Source of the DNA: Maniola hyperantus
Taxonomy: Eukaryota > Arthropoda > Insecta > Lepidoptera > Nymphalidae
Length of the DNA: 64,000 nucleotides
Direction: 5' to 3'
NCBI RefSeq assembly: GCF_902806685.2
Contig: NC_048563.1
Location: 5,260,423 to 5,324,422 of the forward strand
Shown piece after piece: positions 40,505-51,362 of this stretch (positions are counted from its first letter, which is position 1; each line of letters opens with the position of its first letter). Below the pieces are notes generated by a model. The model worked only from the letters and a program-made list of their open reading frames with translations. It made no database searches and was not told the origin of the DNA. The translations under genes and the position numbers were made by a program.

Positions 40505-40740
40505 CCCATGAGACACTGAGAGTGCATGTGCAAACCAACCCAGTGTCTCACAAATGGATCAAAATCACACACACCGCCATCGCCCTGCGCTCCCTCTCTA
40601 TGTCCTTTATATCAGACATATCCTCTGAAACAATATTCCCTAGATATTTAAACTATGCGACTCTTTTGAGGGGGACTCCGTTAAGGGTCACAGGAGGGAT
40701 ATCATCGGGCGAGTTACCTTTACTCTTAAAAACGCTTGAA
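40505..40740 (-). pseudogene. reverse transcriptase fragment
   Basis: The reverse strand reads SPDDIPPVTLNGVPLKRVA, a stop, then FKYLGNIVSEDMSDIKDIER and ERRAMAV. This is the part of a LINE RT just after the catalytic core. One in-frame stop; both ends truncated. Confidence 0.68.
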
Positions 40741-41849
40741 TTTTGTATATCTTATTATTATAATCACAAATCTTATTATAATGATCACAATAAACTTAAA
40801 CTTTAAAGTACACAAATATTTAATTACATACTTGACTATTAATTTTATAACTTAGCTAAATTGTTCTTATAATTACAATTACTTATTTAATAAGTAGGTA
40901 GGCCTGCTATGTGTTTCAAACCTCCAGCACCACATCTCAGCATCAATCTTCTTCTTCTCGACCAGTCGCAAAGTCTCCGCAACGTATAAAAATACGAGGA
41001 AAACAAGTGTTTGAACGAGCTGGATCTTCGTTTTTGTGATGTTCCTGTTCTTCCATTTTTTTCTTCAGCTGTTCCATCGCAGTTCTTGCTATCGCCGTTT
41101 TACTTCTTCTACGCAATCTCCATTGTACGAAATTAAAGCACCGAGATATGTAGGATTGGAGTTGGACGACCTCGCAGTTCGCAATCTGAGTGACTTCGGG
41201 CGAGTTATTGTTGGCTCGGTCTACAATCATCATCTTAGTTTTACTGCGGTTTATCTTTAATCCGAACTCTAGGCTCACGCGCTCCATTTTGAGAAGTAGT
41301 TCCTCCATATGACGAGCACTGGTTGCAAACAGGGTGGTATTGTCAGCGTAGCGCAAATTTGATAGCTTCTAGCCACCAATAGCAACATCGTCTGTCTCGT
41401 CTTCTAGAGTAATGTGCATAGAGTTCGGTATAAGCATTGAACAAAAGCGGTGATATTATGCATCCTTGGCGAACACTTGCACTGGAACGGAAGTCTTTTA
41501 AAAAAACATCATCCATCCGCACCGATGCAGTTCCATCTTCGTAAAGGCGTCTAAGAAGATGAACTAAGTATTGCGGTGTACTAGCAAAACATTCTATAGT
41601 TTAGGCTATTTCACAGAGTCAAACGCGCTGGAGAAATCAACAAAGCAAATATATGTCAGTTTATTGAACTCTCGTGCCTTCTCTATAAACTGGCGAACAA
41701 TAAGGATTTGCTCACGTGTTCCCTTAACGAAAATGGCTTGTTCTGGTTGCTTGACGAAAATCTCCTTGGACAGAAAGGTCTTCAGTCCCTCATTTAAAAT
41801 GTGTATCAAGATTTTGCTAGCGTGTGATATAAGCGCTATAAGGCAGTAT

Positions 41850-42858
41850 AGGCTACTTGACTCATATCTAATTTCGTCCAATAAATGATTATTTATGATA
41901 GTATTTTGCTTAAGACAACGAAATATATCAATAACAATTATTAAAAACGCAGGATGGATATATAAATCCAATTTAAAAAAATACAGTTTTTATTTTTATT
42001 TGAAACGCAGAAAACGCTGTCAGCCATAATGTGACGTCATTAAATATGTAAACAAAGAAATGTCATCCCTATGTCACGCGGGGACTAACGTAGTATCCAT
42101 ATATATAAAATTTAAAGTCCTGACTAACTTATATATCAACGCACAGCCTAAACATCTAAACAGCTGGTCCTAGATACATGAAATTTGGTGGGTGTGTTCT
42201 TTGTAGGTAAAGAGAAGGTATCCACTAGGAAAGGATTTTTTGAAATTCCACCCCTGAGTGGGTTAAATGGGGGTTTGAAATTTATGAAGTCCACGCGGGC
42301 GAAGTCACGAGCATAAGCTAGTTTTTATATGTTTTTAAAAACTCAAGTAAACGTAAAAAAATATCGTTTTCTCTTTATAAATTGAATAAGTTATTAAGTA
42401 CCTAAGACTTACAACAAAGTGATCTTTGCAAAAATAAATTTGGGTTGAAGTCGTTAGTGATATAGGATCCCTTTAAGCAAGTCTTCACGTGTTACGTATA
42501 TTTATTTCACTGGGCACTCTAATCCACAACTTTCCTGTAGTCTTTATCGATGCGTTTTTACATTCTCGGATGATACAATAACGATAATTACTATATTTTT
42601 CATGTAAACTAGTATAGAAGTCATGTTTGTTAAACTTTGGGAGGTTATGCTGTTGTTTACAAATGCATGACGTCAGAGCACAGATAATCTATCGGCCAAA
42701 CATGGCCGACAGTGTTTTCACCTGTCTAAGAAAAATATATTTTTAAATTAAAGTTTTACGGTTTTTAGGGCGCAAAAAAATATAGTGTTAATTTTTTTGA
42801 TCTAATTGGACAAATATTAACCATTTAAGACCTACTTAAAAAAAGTGTCAACTAGCCC
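41850..42858. mobile_element. ~1 kb element with short inverted ends in the LINE
   Basis: GGCTACTTGACTC at the left is matched by GTGTCAACTAGCC at the right (two mismatches when inverted). Removing it restores continuity of the LINE reading. It contains an H-1 copy at 42096-42323. Confidence 0.6.
42096..42323 (+). repeat. H-1 variant copy
   Basis: From TATATATAAAATTTAAAGTC to GGGCGAAGTCACGAGCATAA and GCTAGT. Confidence 0.75.
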
Positions 42859-43310
42859 ATTGCTATGCTACACTTCTTAGTTGAACCCTTTTAATGTAAA
42901 GGAATGAAAACCGTATGAGTCCAATCTTTTAGCCTTGCTCCCGAATGAATCTTGTTGCAGATGATGTGGAACATATTGGCACCTATATAGCCTAAAGCCC
43001 TTAGGCGGTATAGGCTTGTTTCAATCGGGATTGCATCTCTACCGGTAGCTTGTCCATTTTTGAGATGCATAATGGCGGCTCTGACTTCAGACTTCAGTAT
43101 GTCTGGCTCTAAGTTTTCTTTATTAAAAGTAAGTTTACTTAATTAATTGACAACAAATTTACTAACGCAAATGTACTTTGGAGTGTTTACATTAGTTGCC
43201 GTATTAACCGTGTAAGCTATTTACGTGAGTAATACTAACATATGTATCTGTGGCCCAAGAAGAGCATTTCAGAGTTCGTTTATTTTAATTCGATACGTAT
43301 TTCACTTTAA

Positions 43311-44404
43311 TTAAATTAAAGCTTTAATTTCTTTATTGCCCAAAACTTCATCAATTTCATGGAAGTTTTTAGTTTTGAAATAGATTTCTATTTCTTGTAG
43401 CGTCCGCCCTTTAGTCTCTGGTAACCTAAGCCAGATGTAACCCAAACTTATGCACATTATACCTGCATTTGTTAAGAATAACCCATGGTAACCCATCGCA
43501 CTTACCATAGTTGGTAACAAAAGTACAATTAAAGATAACGAACTCATGTAAATAATCCCAGAAAAGAAAAAGAAGTGTACTTTCAATTCTATAGGATAGA
43601 TTTCGCCCAATAAAGCTTCTAGCACAGGGTACGGGCCCGACTTAACAATGAAGAAGTAGAAACTAAGCAACGCAATGCTGACCCATTGAAAATAGACTGA
43701 ATCAGTTTTAAAATACAAACACGCACTTAGAGTAACTAAAACTGTGATGCCAATAATAGCTGTTGTGAATAACATGCTTCTCATTGACAACTTCTTGATT
43801 AATAAACACGACGCAGCCGATCCTGTTACAAAACAAAAATCAACGACCATTGTAAAAACGAATATGTCACGTGAACCTGTTATTTCTTGTATGATAGTAA
43901 CCGCTAGAGTAATAAATGCTAACTTTCCAGCGGCTGTTAAGAAAGCAGATATAAAGACTCCGAGCAGCATCAAATCCCAGAAATATTTCTTTTTACACGC
44001 AATCATTAGTTTTTTGAGCGTTCTCAACGAATTTGTTTCTTTTGCTTTCTCCAATTTTGATTTTTCAACTTTGAGCAGCAAACTAAGTTCTGCTTCAGTA
44101 GTTGGTGTACTTCCATGTAGCTTTCTAAATGCCTGTTCGGATTCTTCAAATTTTCCTTTAGAGGCCAACCAATGTGGACTTTCTTCCCAGAAAAATGGTA
44201 CGATTATTCCAGAAAGTGTCGTTAATATTCCTATCAGAGCGACTGTTCTCCATTGAAATGCAATGCCTAGAGCATGAGCTACAGCACTTCCGATGGCTGG
44301 CCCTAATGTTGATATCATGCTGAGGAATAGGGCCCTGGTTTTAGGGCCTGCGTATTCTGATGTTATGCACAATTTTAGAGCAAAGAGACCACCTGTTCCG
44401 ACAC
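43311..44404 (-). CDS. MFS sugar transporter B, last exon
   Basis: 1,094 bases, the same length as exon 4 of gene A, ending in the same KALI-stop. The acceptor TCTCTCTTTCAG precedes it and the split Gly codon reads GGT. It has EESPHWLASKG and PETKGRTLQE as in A. It differs from A in scattered residues, mostly in helices (GVGTGGLFALK against GIATGAIFALK at its start). No stop or frameshift. After the stop the sequence differs from A: no Helitron here. Likely a plasma-membrane sugar porter; substrate unknown. Confidence 0.9.
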
Positions 44405-44872
44405 CTGAAAGAGAGAAGAAAAATGTGATTATATTTTGGAGCACACGCTAAAATAAAATCTGTGGCGTTCTAGACGATGATTCATGATTTCGTTCTTCCA
44501 TTCCAATGACGAATGGCCTTCTCGATCGACTTACGTCAATAGCAAGAAAATGACGTTTGCGAGCGCAAGCCTGCGGGTGAGCCCTAAGACTCGAAGAAAT
44601 AATTTGAGAGGTCGGGGTGCAACGTTCTCCTAAGGGCGCCTCCTGTAAGGCTCGGACCACGGCTCAGAATGACGTTGAGATGGGTGAATGGCTGTGGCGT
44701 GAGCCCACGAGCGGGTGACGTTAGAAATCGGGGACCTCGTCTTCGCCGGCGATGACGCTGTAATAAGGTTGAATTGTATAGCCCTACGAGATAGGGAGTA
44801 TTGAGGGGGATTCCAACATCAATGAATCAATGATTGACAGTCATGATTTGATCTCCAGGATCGTTAAGGTCT
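44405..44872. other. transporter B intron 3, GC-rich unassigned block
   Basis: Sequence from about 44450 is markedly GC-richer than its surroundings (CTAAGGGCGCCTCCTGTAAG, GGACCTCGTCTTCGCCGGCG) and lacks any repeat family I recognise. It may be a fragment of a GC-rich retroposon. Confidence 0.45.
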
Positions 44873-44975
44873 TCTAGGTCAACGGGAACGGGTCTGCAGG
44901 TTTCTTGACAGACAGACAGACAGACAAAGTGATCTTATAAGGATTCCTTTTTTCCTTTTGAGGTAGTTGAAGAGC
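44873..44975 (+). repeat. F1 3' fragment
   Basis: CTAGGTCAACGGGAACGGGT, CAGA microsatellite, AAGTGATCTTATAAGGATTC and CCTTTTGAGGTA. Confidence 0.7.
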
Positions 44976-45028
44976 AGATGTAGGATGTAAGTAGGAAGTT
45001 GGTTGGTTCCACTTCTTCTCTCTCTCAC

Positions 45029-45202
45029 CTGCTAGAACTCTGGACATCATGAAGGTGGGCATGTCCCACGCGAAGTACAGCACTACGTAGTTGACCATCA
45101 TGGGCACGGAGAAGATGGAGAAGGACCTTCTTCTCCCAATCTTGTCGGAAACCACAGCGGCCAGCGCTAGCCCGGGTATGTTGAGGATTAACAGCGAACT
45201 CG
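45029..45202 (-). CDS. MFS sugar transporter B, exon 3 equivalent
   Basis: 174 bases with acceptor TGTTCCCAG and donor GTGAGAGAG, phase 1 at both ends as in gene A. Encodes ILNIPGLALAAVVSDKIGRR with the D-x-x-G-R-R loop. 25 bases differ from exon 3A, many of them amino-acid changing at the start (MMFNIVGM against LILNIPGL). Confidence 0.9.
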
Positions 45203-45241
45203 CTGGGAACACAAGAACAAAATCTATATACATATATAAAA

Positions 45242-45856
45242 CTAGCAGTTGCCCGCGACTTCGTCCGCGTAAAATTTCTGGTTTCTCATGAGATCTGAAA
45301 TTTTCCCGCTGCAAAAGGCCTCACTTACCTACTCACTCAGCAGAATACCTAAATGTCAATTTTCATATCTCTAACTTCAAAAACTTCATTTTCATTAAAC
45401 TTTTCAACCCCCATTTCACCCCCTTAGAGGGAGAATTTAGTCAGATCATTTCTTATCTGATACCCACCCCCTAGAAAGAACCTACGTTTCAAATTTTAAG
45501 TAAAAATAACAATAGGTAAAACTTTCTATAAAAACTTTTCCCCCCTATTTTACCACCCTTAAGGGGGGAATTTCACAAATTGACTTATACAGATTTTTAT
45601 TATTTAAAGCTAATAACCTAAATGTCGATTTTCATGTCTCTAACTTCAAAAACATAGGACTTTCATACAACCTTCGACCCCCCCTTTCACGCCCTTAGGG
45701 GGGGAATTTTTCAAAACCGTTTCTTAGCTGACTCCTATGTCCTAGAAAGAACCTACCTTCCAAATTTCAAGTTTGTAGGCTTTATAGTTTCTGAGATTTC
45801 GTGATTAGTAAGTCAGTCAGTCAGTGAGTGGTATTTCGCTTTTATTAAAATTTAGA
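45242..45856 (-). repeat. H-3 Helitron-like copy, uninterrupted
   Basis: From CTAGCAGTTGCCCGCGACTT to GGTATTTCGCTTTTATTAAA. It lacks the MITE found in the copy at 34961-35754. Confidence 0.78.
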
Positions 45857-46066
45857 TTAAAAGTGTATAAGTGTATAAAACTTTTCATATCAATAATGAT
45901 GACTATGATAAAAATTATGATTGTCTTCAATGTAATATTATAAATCTAGCATAATAAGAATGTTGCATGCAATAAATTGTAAAAAAATGTTATTTTATTT
46001 TATTTATTTATTTTATTAAGTGTATAAAAGTGTGTATAAAATTCAAAGTGTATGAAATTCATCAAA

Positions 46067-46262
46067 GTATATAAAATTCAAAGTCCTGACTGACTGACTG
46101 ACTGACATAATATAATATATCAACGCACAGCCTAAACCGCTGGTCCTAGAGACATGAAATTTGTAGGGTATGTTCTTTGTAACGAGTAGGTATCCACTAA
46201 GAAAGGATTTTTTCAAAATTCCACCCCCAAGTGGGTTAAATGGGGGATGGAATTTTGTATGA
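46067..46262 (+). repeat. H-1 variant with local 5' duplications
   Basis: GTATATAAAATTCAAAGTCC, TGAC tract, body to GGGTTAAATGGGGGATGGAA. Upstream (46017-46080) the AAAGTGTATAAAA-type start is repeated several times. Confidence 0.65.
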
Positions 46263-46277
46263 AAGTCCGTCATTTTT

Positions 46278-46615
46278 AGGGTTCCGTACCTCAAAAGGAA
46301 AAATGGAACCCTTATAGGATCACTTTGTTGTCTGTCTGTCTGTCAGTCAGTCAAGAAACCTACAGGGTACTTCCCGTTGACCTAGAATCATGAAATTTGG
46401 GTCTTATAGCTGGTGTTAGGGGAAAAATCTGAAAAACGTGAATTTGTGGTCATATCACACAAAAAAAATTAAATTGCGGTCATAAACTAATAATTAGTAT
46501 TTTCAATTTTCGAAGTAAGATAACTATATCAAGTGGGGTATCATATGAAAGGGCTTTACCTGTGCATTCTTATGCATCATAGTTTTTGAATTATCGTGCA
46601 AAATGTCGAAAAAAT
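46278..46615 (-). repeat. F1 repeat, ends early
   Basis: Reverse F1 from AGGGTTCCGTACCTCAAAAG to GCAAAATGTCGAAAAAATAC. The terminal CCGGCCAAGTGC part is missing and a short internal deletion is present. Confidence 0.8.
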
Positions 46616-47274
46616 ACATAATGGCCTTGCTAAAAATATACAATATACCTAAAGACATTGTCTAAAGAATGTGCTACTTTGATACACAATAGGAAGTACT
46701 TCACTCGATCAAATAAAATCTTGAAATAAGCCGAAATAAAAGTCTGAAACGAATTATTTAATACTAAAATTTCTGACTTGGCAAATAATTTTTATATGGA
46801 AATATTTGTCTTTAAGTACTACAGAGAACCTGCTAAATTTTGGTTTTCAACAGGACTTCTATAATTTATTAAATTCAAATTTAACGTTTGAAACACAGAA
46901 TTTGAACGTTGCCAAGCGGTTTACTTCAAAGCCACGCTGCCCGCCTCGGTGACTATTCGCAATAAGAGCATGGACTGATACAACTATCGGTACAATAATC
47001 GTTGAGTCAACACTCCACATGGCGGTAATCTCGTGAGCCAAGTATTTTTATTATCTGTGTTATTATTATTAATGTATTTAATAATTCATTATGTAAATAA
47101 TTGATTGATATAGACAGCGTAAATTAAACTATTGTAAAATTAATGTAAAATTAATGGGTTCAGTCACTTCGATGATTGATTATACCCGACATACTTGTTT
47201 CATTATCGCGAGATAGTAAACAATTTAGCACTTAGGTACCTAATTAATGACTTGTAGAGACGAGACAAATCCGT
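46616..47274. other. intron B, mostly unassigned
   Basis: AT-rich. At 46960-47041 the reverse strand reads ITAMWSVDSTIIVPIVVSVH, which resembles the tail of lepidopteran LINE polyproteins. The rest is unassigned. Confidence 0.5.
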
Positions 47275-47473
47275 GGGGTGATTACGTAAAAAGTTGCAGT
47301 AGCGACAGCAACGCGACAGCAGTAGCAATCCGACAGTTCATTTGCTGTCTCTCTTCCTCTTCTTCTTATTTTGCTTTGTGACTATTGCTGTCTCTCTCTA
47401 GCCGGACGTTTGATAGCAATGATCGCGAGATTTACGTTTGTCACAAGCCTGTCGCGAGATACGTAATCACCTC
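47275..47473. mobile_element. MITE, ~200 bases
   Basis: GGGGTGATTACGTA at the left and TACGTAATCACCTC at the right are inverted copies with one mismatch. The interior has GCGACAGCA and CTGTCTCT-rich segments. Confidence 0.6.
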
Positions 47474-47553
47474 GCCGACGAGTTCAAAGGTGATCTTACG
47501 TTCAATAGCCGTGATGTTGGTAAGTGATCGATCTCTTTTAGTAATTTGGTAAA

Positions 47554-48318
47554 ATTAAATTATTTCTCAGTGATTATTAAATAGAGGGTCTTCCAAAATA
47601 TGTCAAATCCACGTCCTTTGTTAGTTATAAGTGTAATAACCATTTTAAATTATCGATTAATCTAAAAAAAGCACGTCAAATTATTGTGACGTCACATTTA
47701 AATATTTCATTTATCTCGCATACTAGTCCGAATCCAACTCGGTTGGGTAGCGTTTAGGAAGCTTCGAGATGTCTTCTTGTCCAAAATTCCTCAGTGCTTG
47801 AAGACCAAAGTCTTGGAACAGTGCGTGTTGCCAGTGATGACATATGAATCCGAGACATGGTCGCTAACTATGGGCCTCATAAGAAAGCTCAGAGTCACTC
47901 AGCGGGCGATGGAGAGAGCTATGTGCGGAGTTTCTCTACGTCATCAAATCAGAAATGAGGAGATCCGTAGGAGAACTAGAGTAACCGACATAGCTCAACG
48001 GGTTGCGAAGCTGAAGTGGCAATGGGCAGGGCACATAGTTCGTACAACCGATAGATGTTGGGGTCCCAAGGTGTTGGAATGGCGACCTCGCACCGGAAGA
48101 CGTAGCGTTGGAAGACCCCTACTAGGTGGACGGACGACATCAGACGAGTCGCAGGGAGACGCTGGATGGCGGCGGCGCAAGACCGTGGCGTGTGTAAGTC
48201 CTTACCAGAGACCTATGTCCAACAGTGGACGTCTATTGGTTGATGACGATGATGCATACTAAGTGCACGTTTTGACGTTTGATAAAAAGTTACTTATTTG
48301 ACTAATTGTCAAATACCA
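47554..48318. repeat. F3 repeat, interrupted by an RTE-like tail
   Basis: Same repeat as 30797-31500, without the F1 unit. GCATACTA flanks the insertion at 47718-47725 and 48254-48261, an 8-base target duplication. Confidence 0.75.
47726..48253 (+). pseudogene. RTE-type LINE 3' fragment, 5' truncated
   Basis: Encodes QLGWVAFRKLRDVF, LKTKVLEQCVLPVMTYESET, RQIRNEEIRR-type sequence, VAKLKWQWAGHIVR and GPKVLEWRPRTGRRS, then loses frame near GRPLLGG. It ends in a GATGACGATGATG tract, as RTE elements do. The RT core is missing. Confidence 0.8.
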
Positions 48319-48321
48319 AAT

Positions 48322-48758
48322 TCTGGTCCGACCGCCGACGATGAACGAGAAACGAGTAGAACTAGAAACTATAAACGAGTTGGCGATCACCGGGAAGCGA
48401 GTGTGTAGTTTCGATAGTTTTGTCGCCGGGTTATAAGCGAGTGTGCAAGTGCGACGAGCGATTACTCGCGCCATTCGCCCGCGGTCGCTCAGTCCTGTGC
48501 AAACCTGCGAGCGCGTGACACGTGTTCAAGCGAGCGAGCATCGCTGAACGAATAGCGCTGAGCGAATTTATTTTTGTAAGCTCATCGCTCAGCGACGAGA
48601 CTAGTAGAGCGAGTCGTCGCCGGCAGTGTGAACAATCATAGAGTAACTTTTGATATATGCATCTCTTTCGTTTACTCGGAATGTACATTTATTGTGCGTT
48701 TCTTGGGAAAGAAAATCGCCGATAGTTAGTCGTTTTCTCGCCGGCGGTCGGACCACTG
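48322..48758. mobile_element. MITE with GTCCGACCGCCG inverted ends
   Basis: CTGGTCCGACCGCCG at the left, inverted as CGGCGGTCGGACCACTG at the right. The interior is rich in GCGAGCGAGC motifs. The CAGTGG-type end suggests an hAT relative, but no 8-base duplication was found. Confidence 0.62.
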
Positions 48759-48934
48759 CCTGATGCTGGGCGCGTAACTCAAACTTTTCAGCGTTACTTA
48801 TTTATTTATTATTTATTTATTGATTCAAATGAAAATACAATAAACAAAAATACCAAACTTATTCTAGAACATAAAAATTACAGATCGATTCTTATTTATT
48901 TATTTATTTATTACTATTAATTTTAATGTACATT

Positions 48935-49380
48935 CTGTTACATGCGTCTCTTCACAGAATGCGAAAGGGTTAGGTCATATACACCACACTGGCTGGCCCA
49001 GAGCTGATTGGCCTCACGATGTTTTCCTTCATCATCATCATCATGATCAACCCATCGCCGACTCACTACAGAGCACGGGTCTCCTCTCAGAGTGAGAAAA
49101 GTTTGGCCATAGTCTACCACGCTGGCCATGTGCGGATTGGTAGACTTCACACACCTTTGAGAACATTATGGAGAACTCTCAGGCATGCAGGTTTCCTCAC
49201 GATGTTTTCCTTCAACGGTAAAGCAAGTGATATTTAATTACTTAAAACGCACATAACTCCGAAAAGTTAGAGGTGCGTGCCCGGGATCGAACCCCCGACC
49301 TCCGATTAGAAGGCGGACGTCCTAACCACTAGGCTATCACAGCTGTTTTCCTTCACTTGATATTTATTTAATTAAGGTAA
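48935..49380 (-). repeat. older SINE-A-like copy hosting a younger SINE-A
   Basis: The degraded left part (TTCACAGAATGCGAAAGGGT to CTCACGATGTTTTCCTTC) and right part (GTTTTCCTTCACTTGATATT) are separated by the SINE-A at 49032-49344. Confidence 0.68.
49032..49344 (-). repeat. SINE-A, full length, with 11-base duplication
   Basis: GTTTTCCTTCA flanks it at 49021-49031 and 49345-49355. The unit runs from the TCATCATCATGATC tail to CTAGGCTATCACAGCT. Confidence 0.88.
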
Positions 49381-49510
49381 ACGCAGCTATCAGTGATCTA
49401 AGGAAAATGCGCAGTTATTACCGATCTATTATTTTAACTATCTATCGCATTAGGTTAGCCTGTAATGATAGTTTTAAGTTGTACAATAAATAAATAAATA
49501 AAATAAAAAA

Positions 49511-49790
49511 ACTAGCTGATGCCCGCAACTTCGTCCGCGTGGAATTTGGTTTTAAAAAATCCCGTGGGAACTCTTTGATTTTCCGGGATAAAAAGTAGCC
49601 TATGTCACTCTCCAGGTCTTTATGTATACCGATGCAAAAACTCACGTCAATCCGTTGCACCGTTGCGACGTGATTGGAGGACAAACCAACAAACCAACAT
49701 AACAAAACTCTGAGAAGAGACACGTCCTCTGTACTGAACCGGCCATGGCGGACCGACAGACACACTTTCGCATTTATAATATTAGTATAT
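49511..49790 (-). repeat. H-2 Helitron-like, full length
   Basis: From ACTAGCTGATGCCCGCAACT to CACACTTTCGCATTTATAAT and ATTAGTATA. It contains a 45-base unique segment after the ACCAACAAACC tract (49702-49747). Confidence 0.85.
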
Positions 49791-49815
49791 GGATGGATTT
49801 TTAATAAATAAAAAA

Positions 49816-50212
49816 ACCGGCCAAGTGCGAGTCGGGCTCGCGCACTGAGGGCTCCGTACTACAGTCATATTTTTTCGAAATTTTGCACGCGAATTCAAAA
49901 AGCATAAAAATAAATAAAAATATGTTTTAGAATGCACAAGTGAAGCCCTTTCATATGTTATCTTACTTGGAAAATTGAAAATACTAATTTTTAGTTCATT
50001 ACCACAATTTTTTATTTTTTGTGTGATGTCACCACAAATAGCCGGTTTTCACATTTTTCCCCGAATATCTGCTATAAGACCTACCTACCTGCCATATTTC
50101 ATGATTCTAGAATCTAGGTCATCGGGAAGTACCCTGTAGGTTTCTTGACAGACAGACAGACAACAAAGTGATCCTATAAGGGTTCCGTTTTTCCTTTTGA
50201 GGTACGGAACCT
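49816..50212 (+). repeat. F1 repeat
   Basis: From ACCGGCCAAGTGCGAGTCGG to GGTACGGAACC. Confidence 0.85.
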
Positions 50213-50246
50213 TTAAAAATGTCACATTTAAAAAAAAGGAACTCAC

Positions 50247-50382
50247 CAATGATGGAGATCTGGCCGTCAGTCAGCTGGATGCCCTCCTCCCGTCTCCGGA
50301 GGGACTGCACCATGCTGGCCACCTGACCCAGGATGAAGCCATTGCCAAACGATACACAAGTTATAGTGCCAATCACTAGTGC
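50247..50382 (-). CDS. MFS sugar transporter B, exon 2 equivalent
   Basis: 136 bases with acceptor TTTTTCTCAG and donor GTGAGTT, phase 1 at the 3' end, so it joins the exon at 45029-45202. Encodes the same first helix and loop as exon 2 of gene A; the only base difference I see is in the second-last base position of the exon (ATTG against ATCG). No five-codon first exon like that of gene A was found upstream, so the gene start is not placed. It could be very short and missed, beyond the window, or lost. Confidence 0.85.
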
Positions 50383-50399
50383 CTGAGAAAAAAAAAAAA

Positions 50400-50815
50400 A
50401 AACCGGCCAAGGGCGAGTCAGTCATAATATATACCACTGCTGTGAATTTTTTCACGTTCCTACATACTACCATTTTGCTGATAGAGGGGGGGGGGACACT
50501 TGACTCTAATAAAAATTAGCACTTTAAAACATCATAAACGGATATAGAAATCGAAAAATGATGTGCCCACACCCACAATATTTTTAAAAGACCTATTCAA
50601 CGATACCCCACACTATGGGGCGGGTAGACGAGAAAAAAAAATCATCCCCTTTTTACTTGTAAAGGGAGCTACCCTAAAAAAAAATATTTATCAAAATTTT
50701 ATTTCACCACTTGGTCGGCGTGATTAATATTTATACCCATGCCAAATTACAGATTAACCGAGGACGGACGGACGGACGGACAGACAGACGGACGGATATG
50801 CGTAACGAATGTATT
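50400..50815 (+). repeat. F1c repeat
   Basis: Opens ACCGGCCAAGGGCGAGTCAG, then a middle different from F1 (TGTGAATTTTTTCACGTTCC, CACACCCACAATATTTTTAA), ending in a GGAC/CAGA microsatellite. Confidence 0.72.
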
Positions 50816-50842
50816 CACAGGTTCTAACAAATTTTAACTGGT

Positions 50843-50987
50843 CGCTTGATTCGCCCCCTTATTATAAGGGGGTGAATCAAGCGTATCCGTTGCACCGTTG
50901 CGACGTGATTGAAGGACAAACCAACAAACCAACAAACCAATAAACCAACAAACAAATACACTTTCGTATTTATAATAAGGGTACTGA
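50843..50987 (-). repeat. H-2 5' fragment starting in a near-perfect palindrome
   Basis: The palindrome is at 50843-50883 (arms of 19 bases, one mismatch, loop TTA; core CCCCCTTATTATAAGGGGG). H-2 sequence follows (CCGTTGCGACGTGATTGAAG to ACTTTCGTATTTATAATA). Confidence 0.7.
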
Positions 50988-51069
50988 TTAGGAGTGATTT
51001 TTGACGAAAAAATTGGCTATAACAATAGTTATTCACGCCTAGAATCGATGTGCAGTCATAACAAAATTG

Positions 51070-51252
51070 AGCCTCAACAGCTCAACGGTTGAGAAGCGGA
51101 CTGAATTCTGAAAGGTCGGCGGTTCAAACCCCACCCGTTGCGCTATTGTCGTACCTACTCCTAGCACAAAGCTTTACGCTTAGTTGGAGGGGAAAGGGGA
51201 ATATTAGTCCTGATTAGTATGGCTAATAATATTCTTTTTTTTTTACTTTTTT
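51070..51252 (+). repeat. SINE-B, full length
   Basis: tRNA-like head (AACAGCTCAACGGTTGAGAA, GGTTCAAACCC), body, and a final T-rich tract. Confidence 0.85.
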
Positions 51253-51362
51253 TTTTTTGTCGCTTAATTCGATATTCGATAACACAGTCCAGTTATTACA
51301 CACTGTACAAAACATTTTTATTGTTTTTTTCTACAAGTCAGTCAAGTTTTTTAGTGACTACC

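Larger units (their letters stand above)
40930..43130 (-). pseudogene. degenerate LINE reverse transcriptase, interrupted
   Basis: In order on the reverse strand: EPDILKSEVRAAIMHLKNGQ and DWTHTVFIPLH (43130-42880); a 1 kb insertion (42858-41850); ALISHASKILIHILNEGLKT, PEQAIFVKGTREQIL and YICFVDFSSAFDSVK (about 41840-41606); then RYADNTTLFATS (about 41356-41320), where the catalytic YADD reads YADN, and NRSKTKMMIV. Stops and frame changes are present. It represents an old non-LTR element in the transporter cluster. Confidence 0.75.

Noticed and set aside
30797..48318. Segmental duplication of the transporter genes including the F3 segments
   Set aside because: The F3 copies are in different introns (intron 3 of A, intron 2 of B), and a third divergent copy lies near 8690-8775, so F3 is a dispersed repeat.
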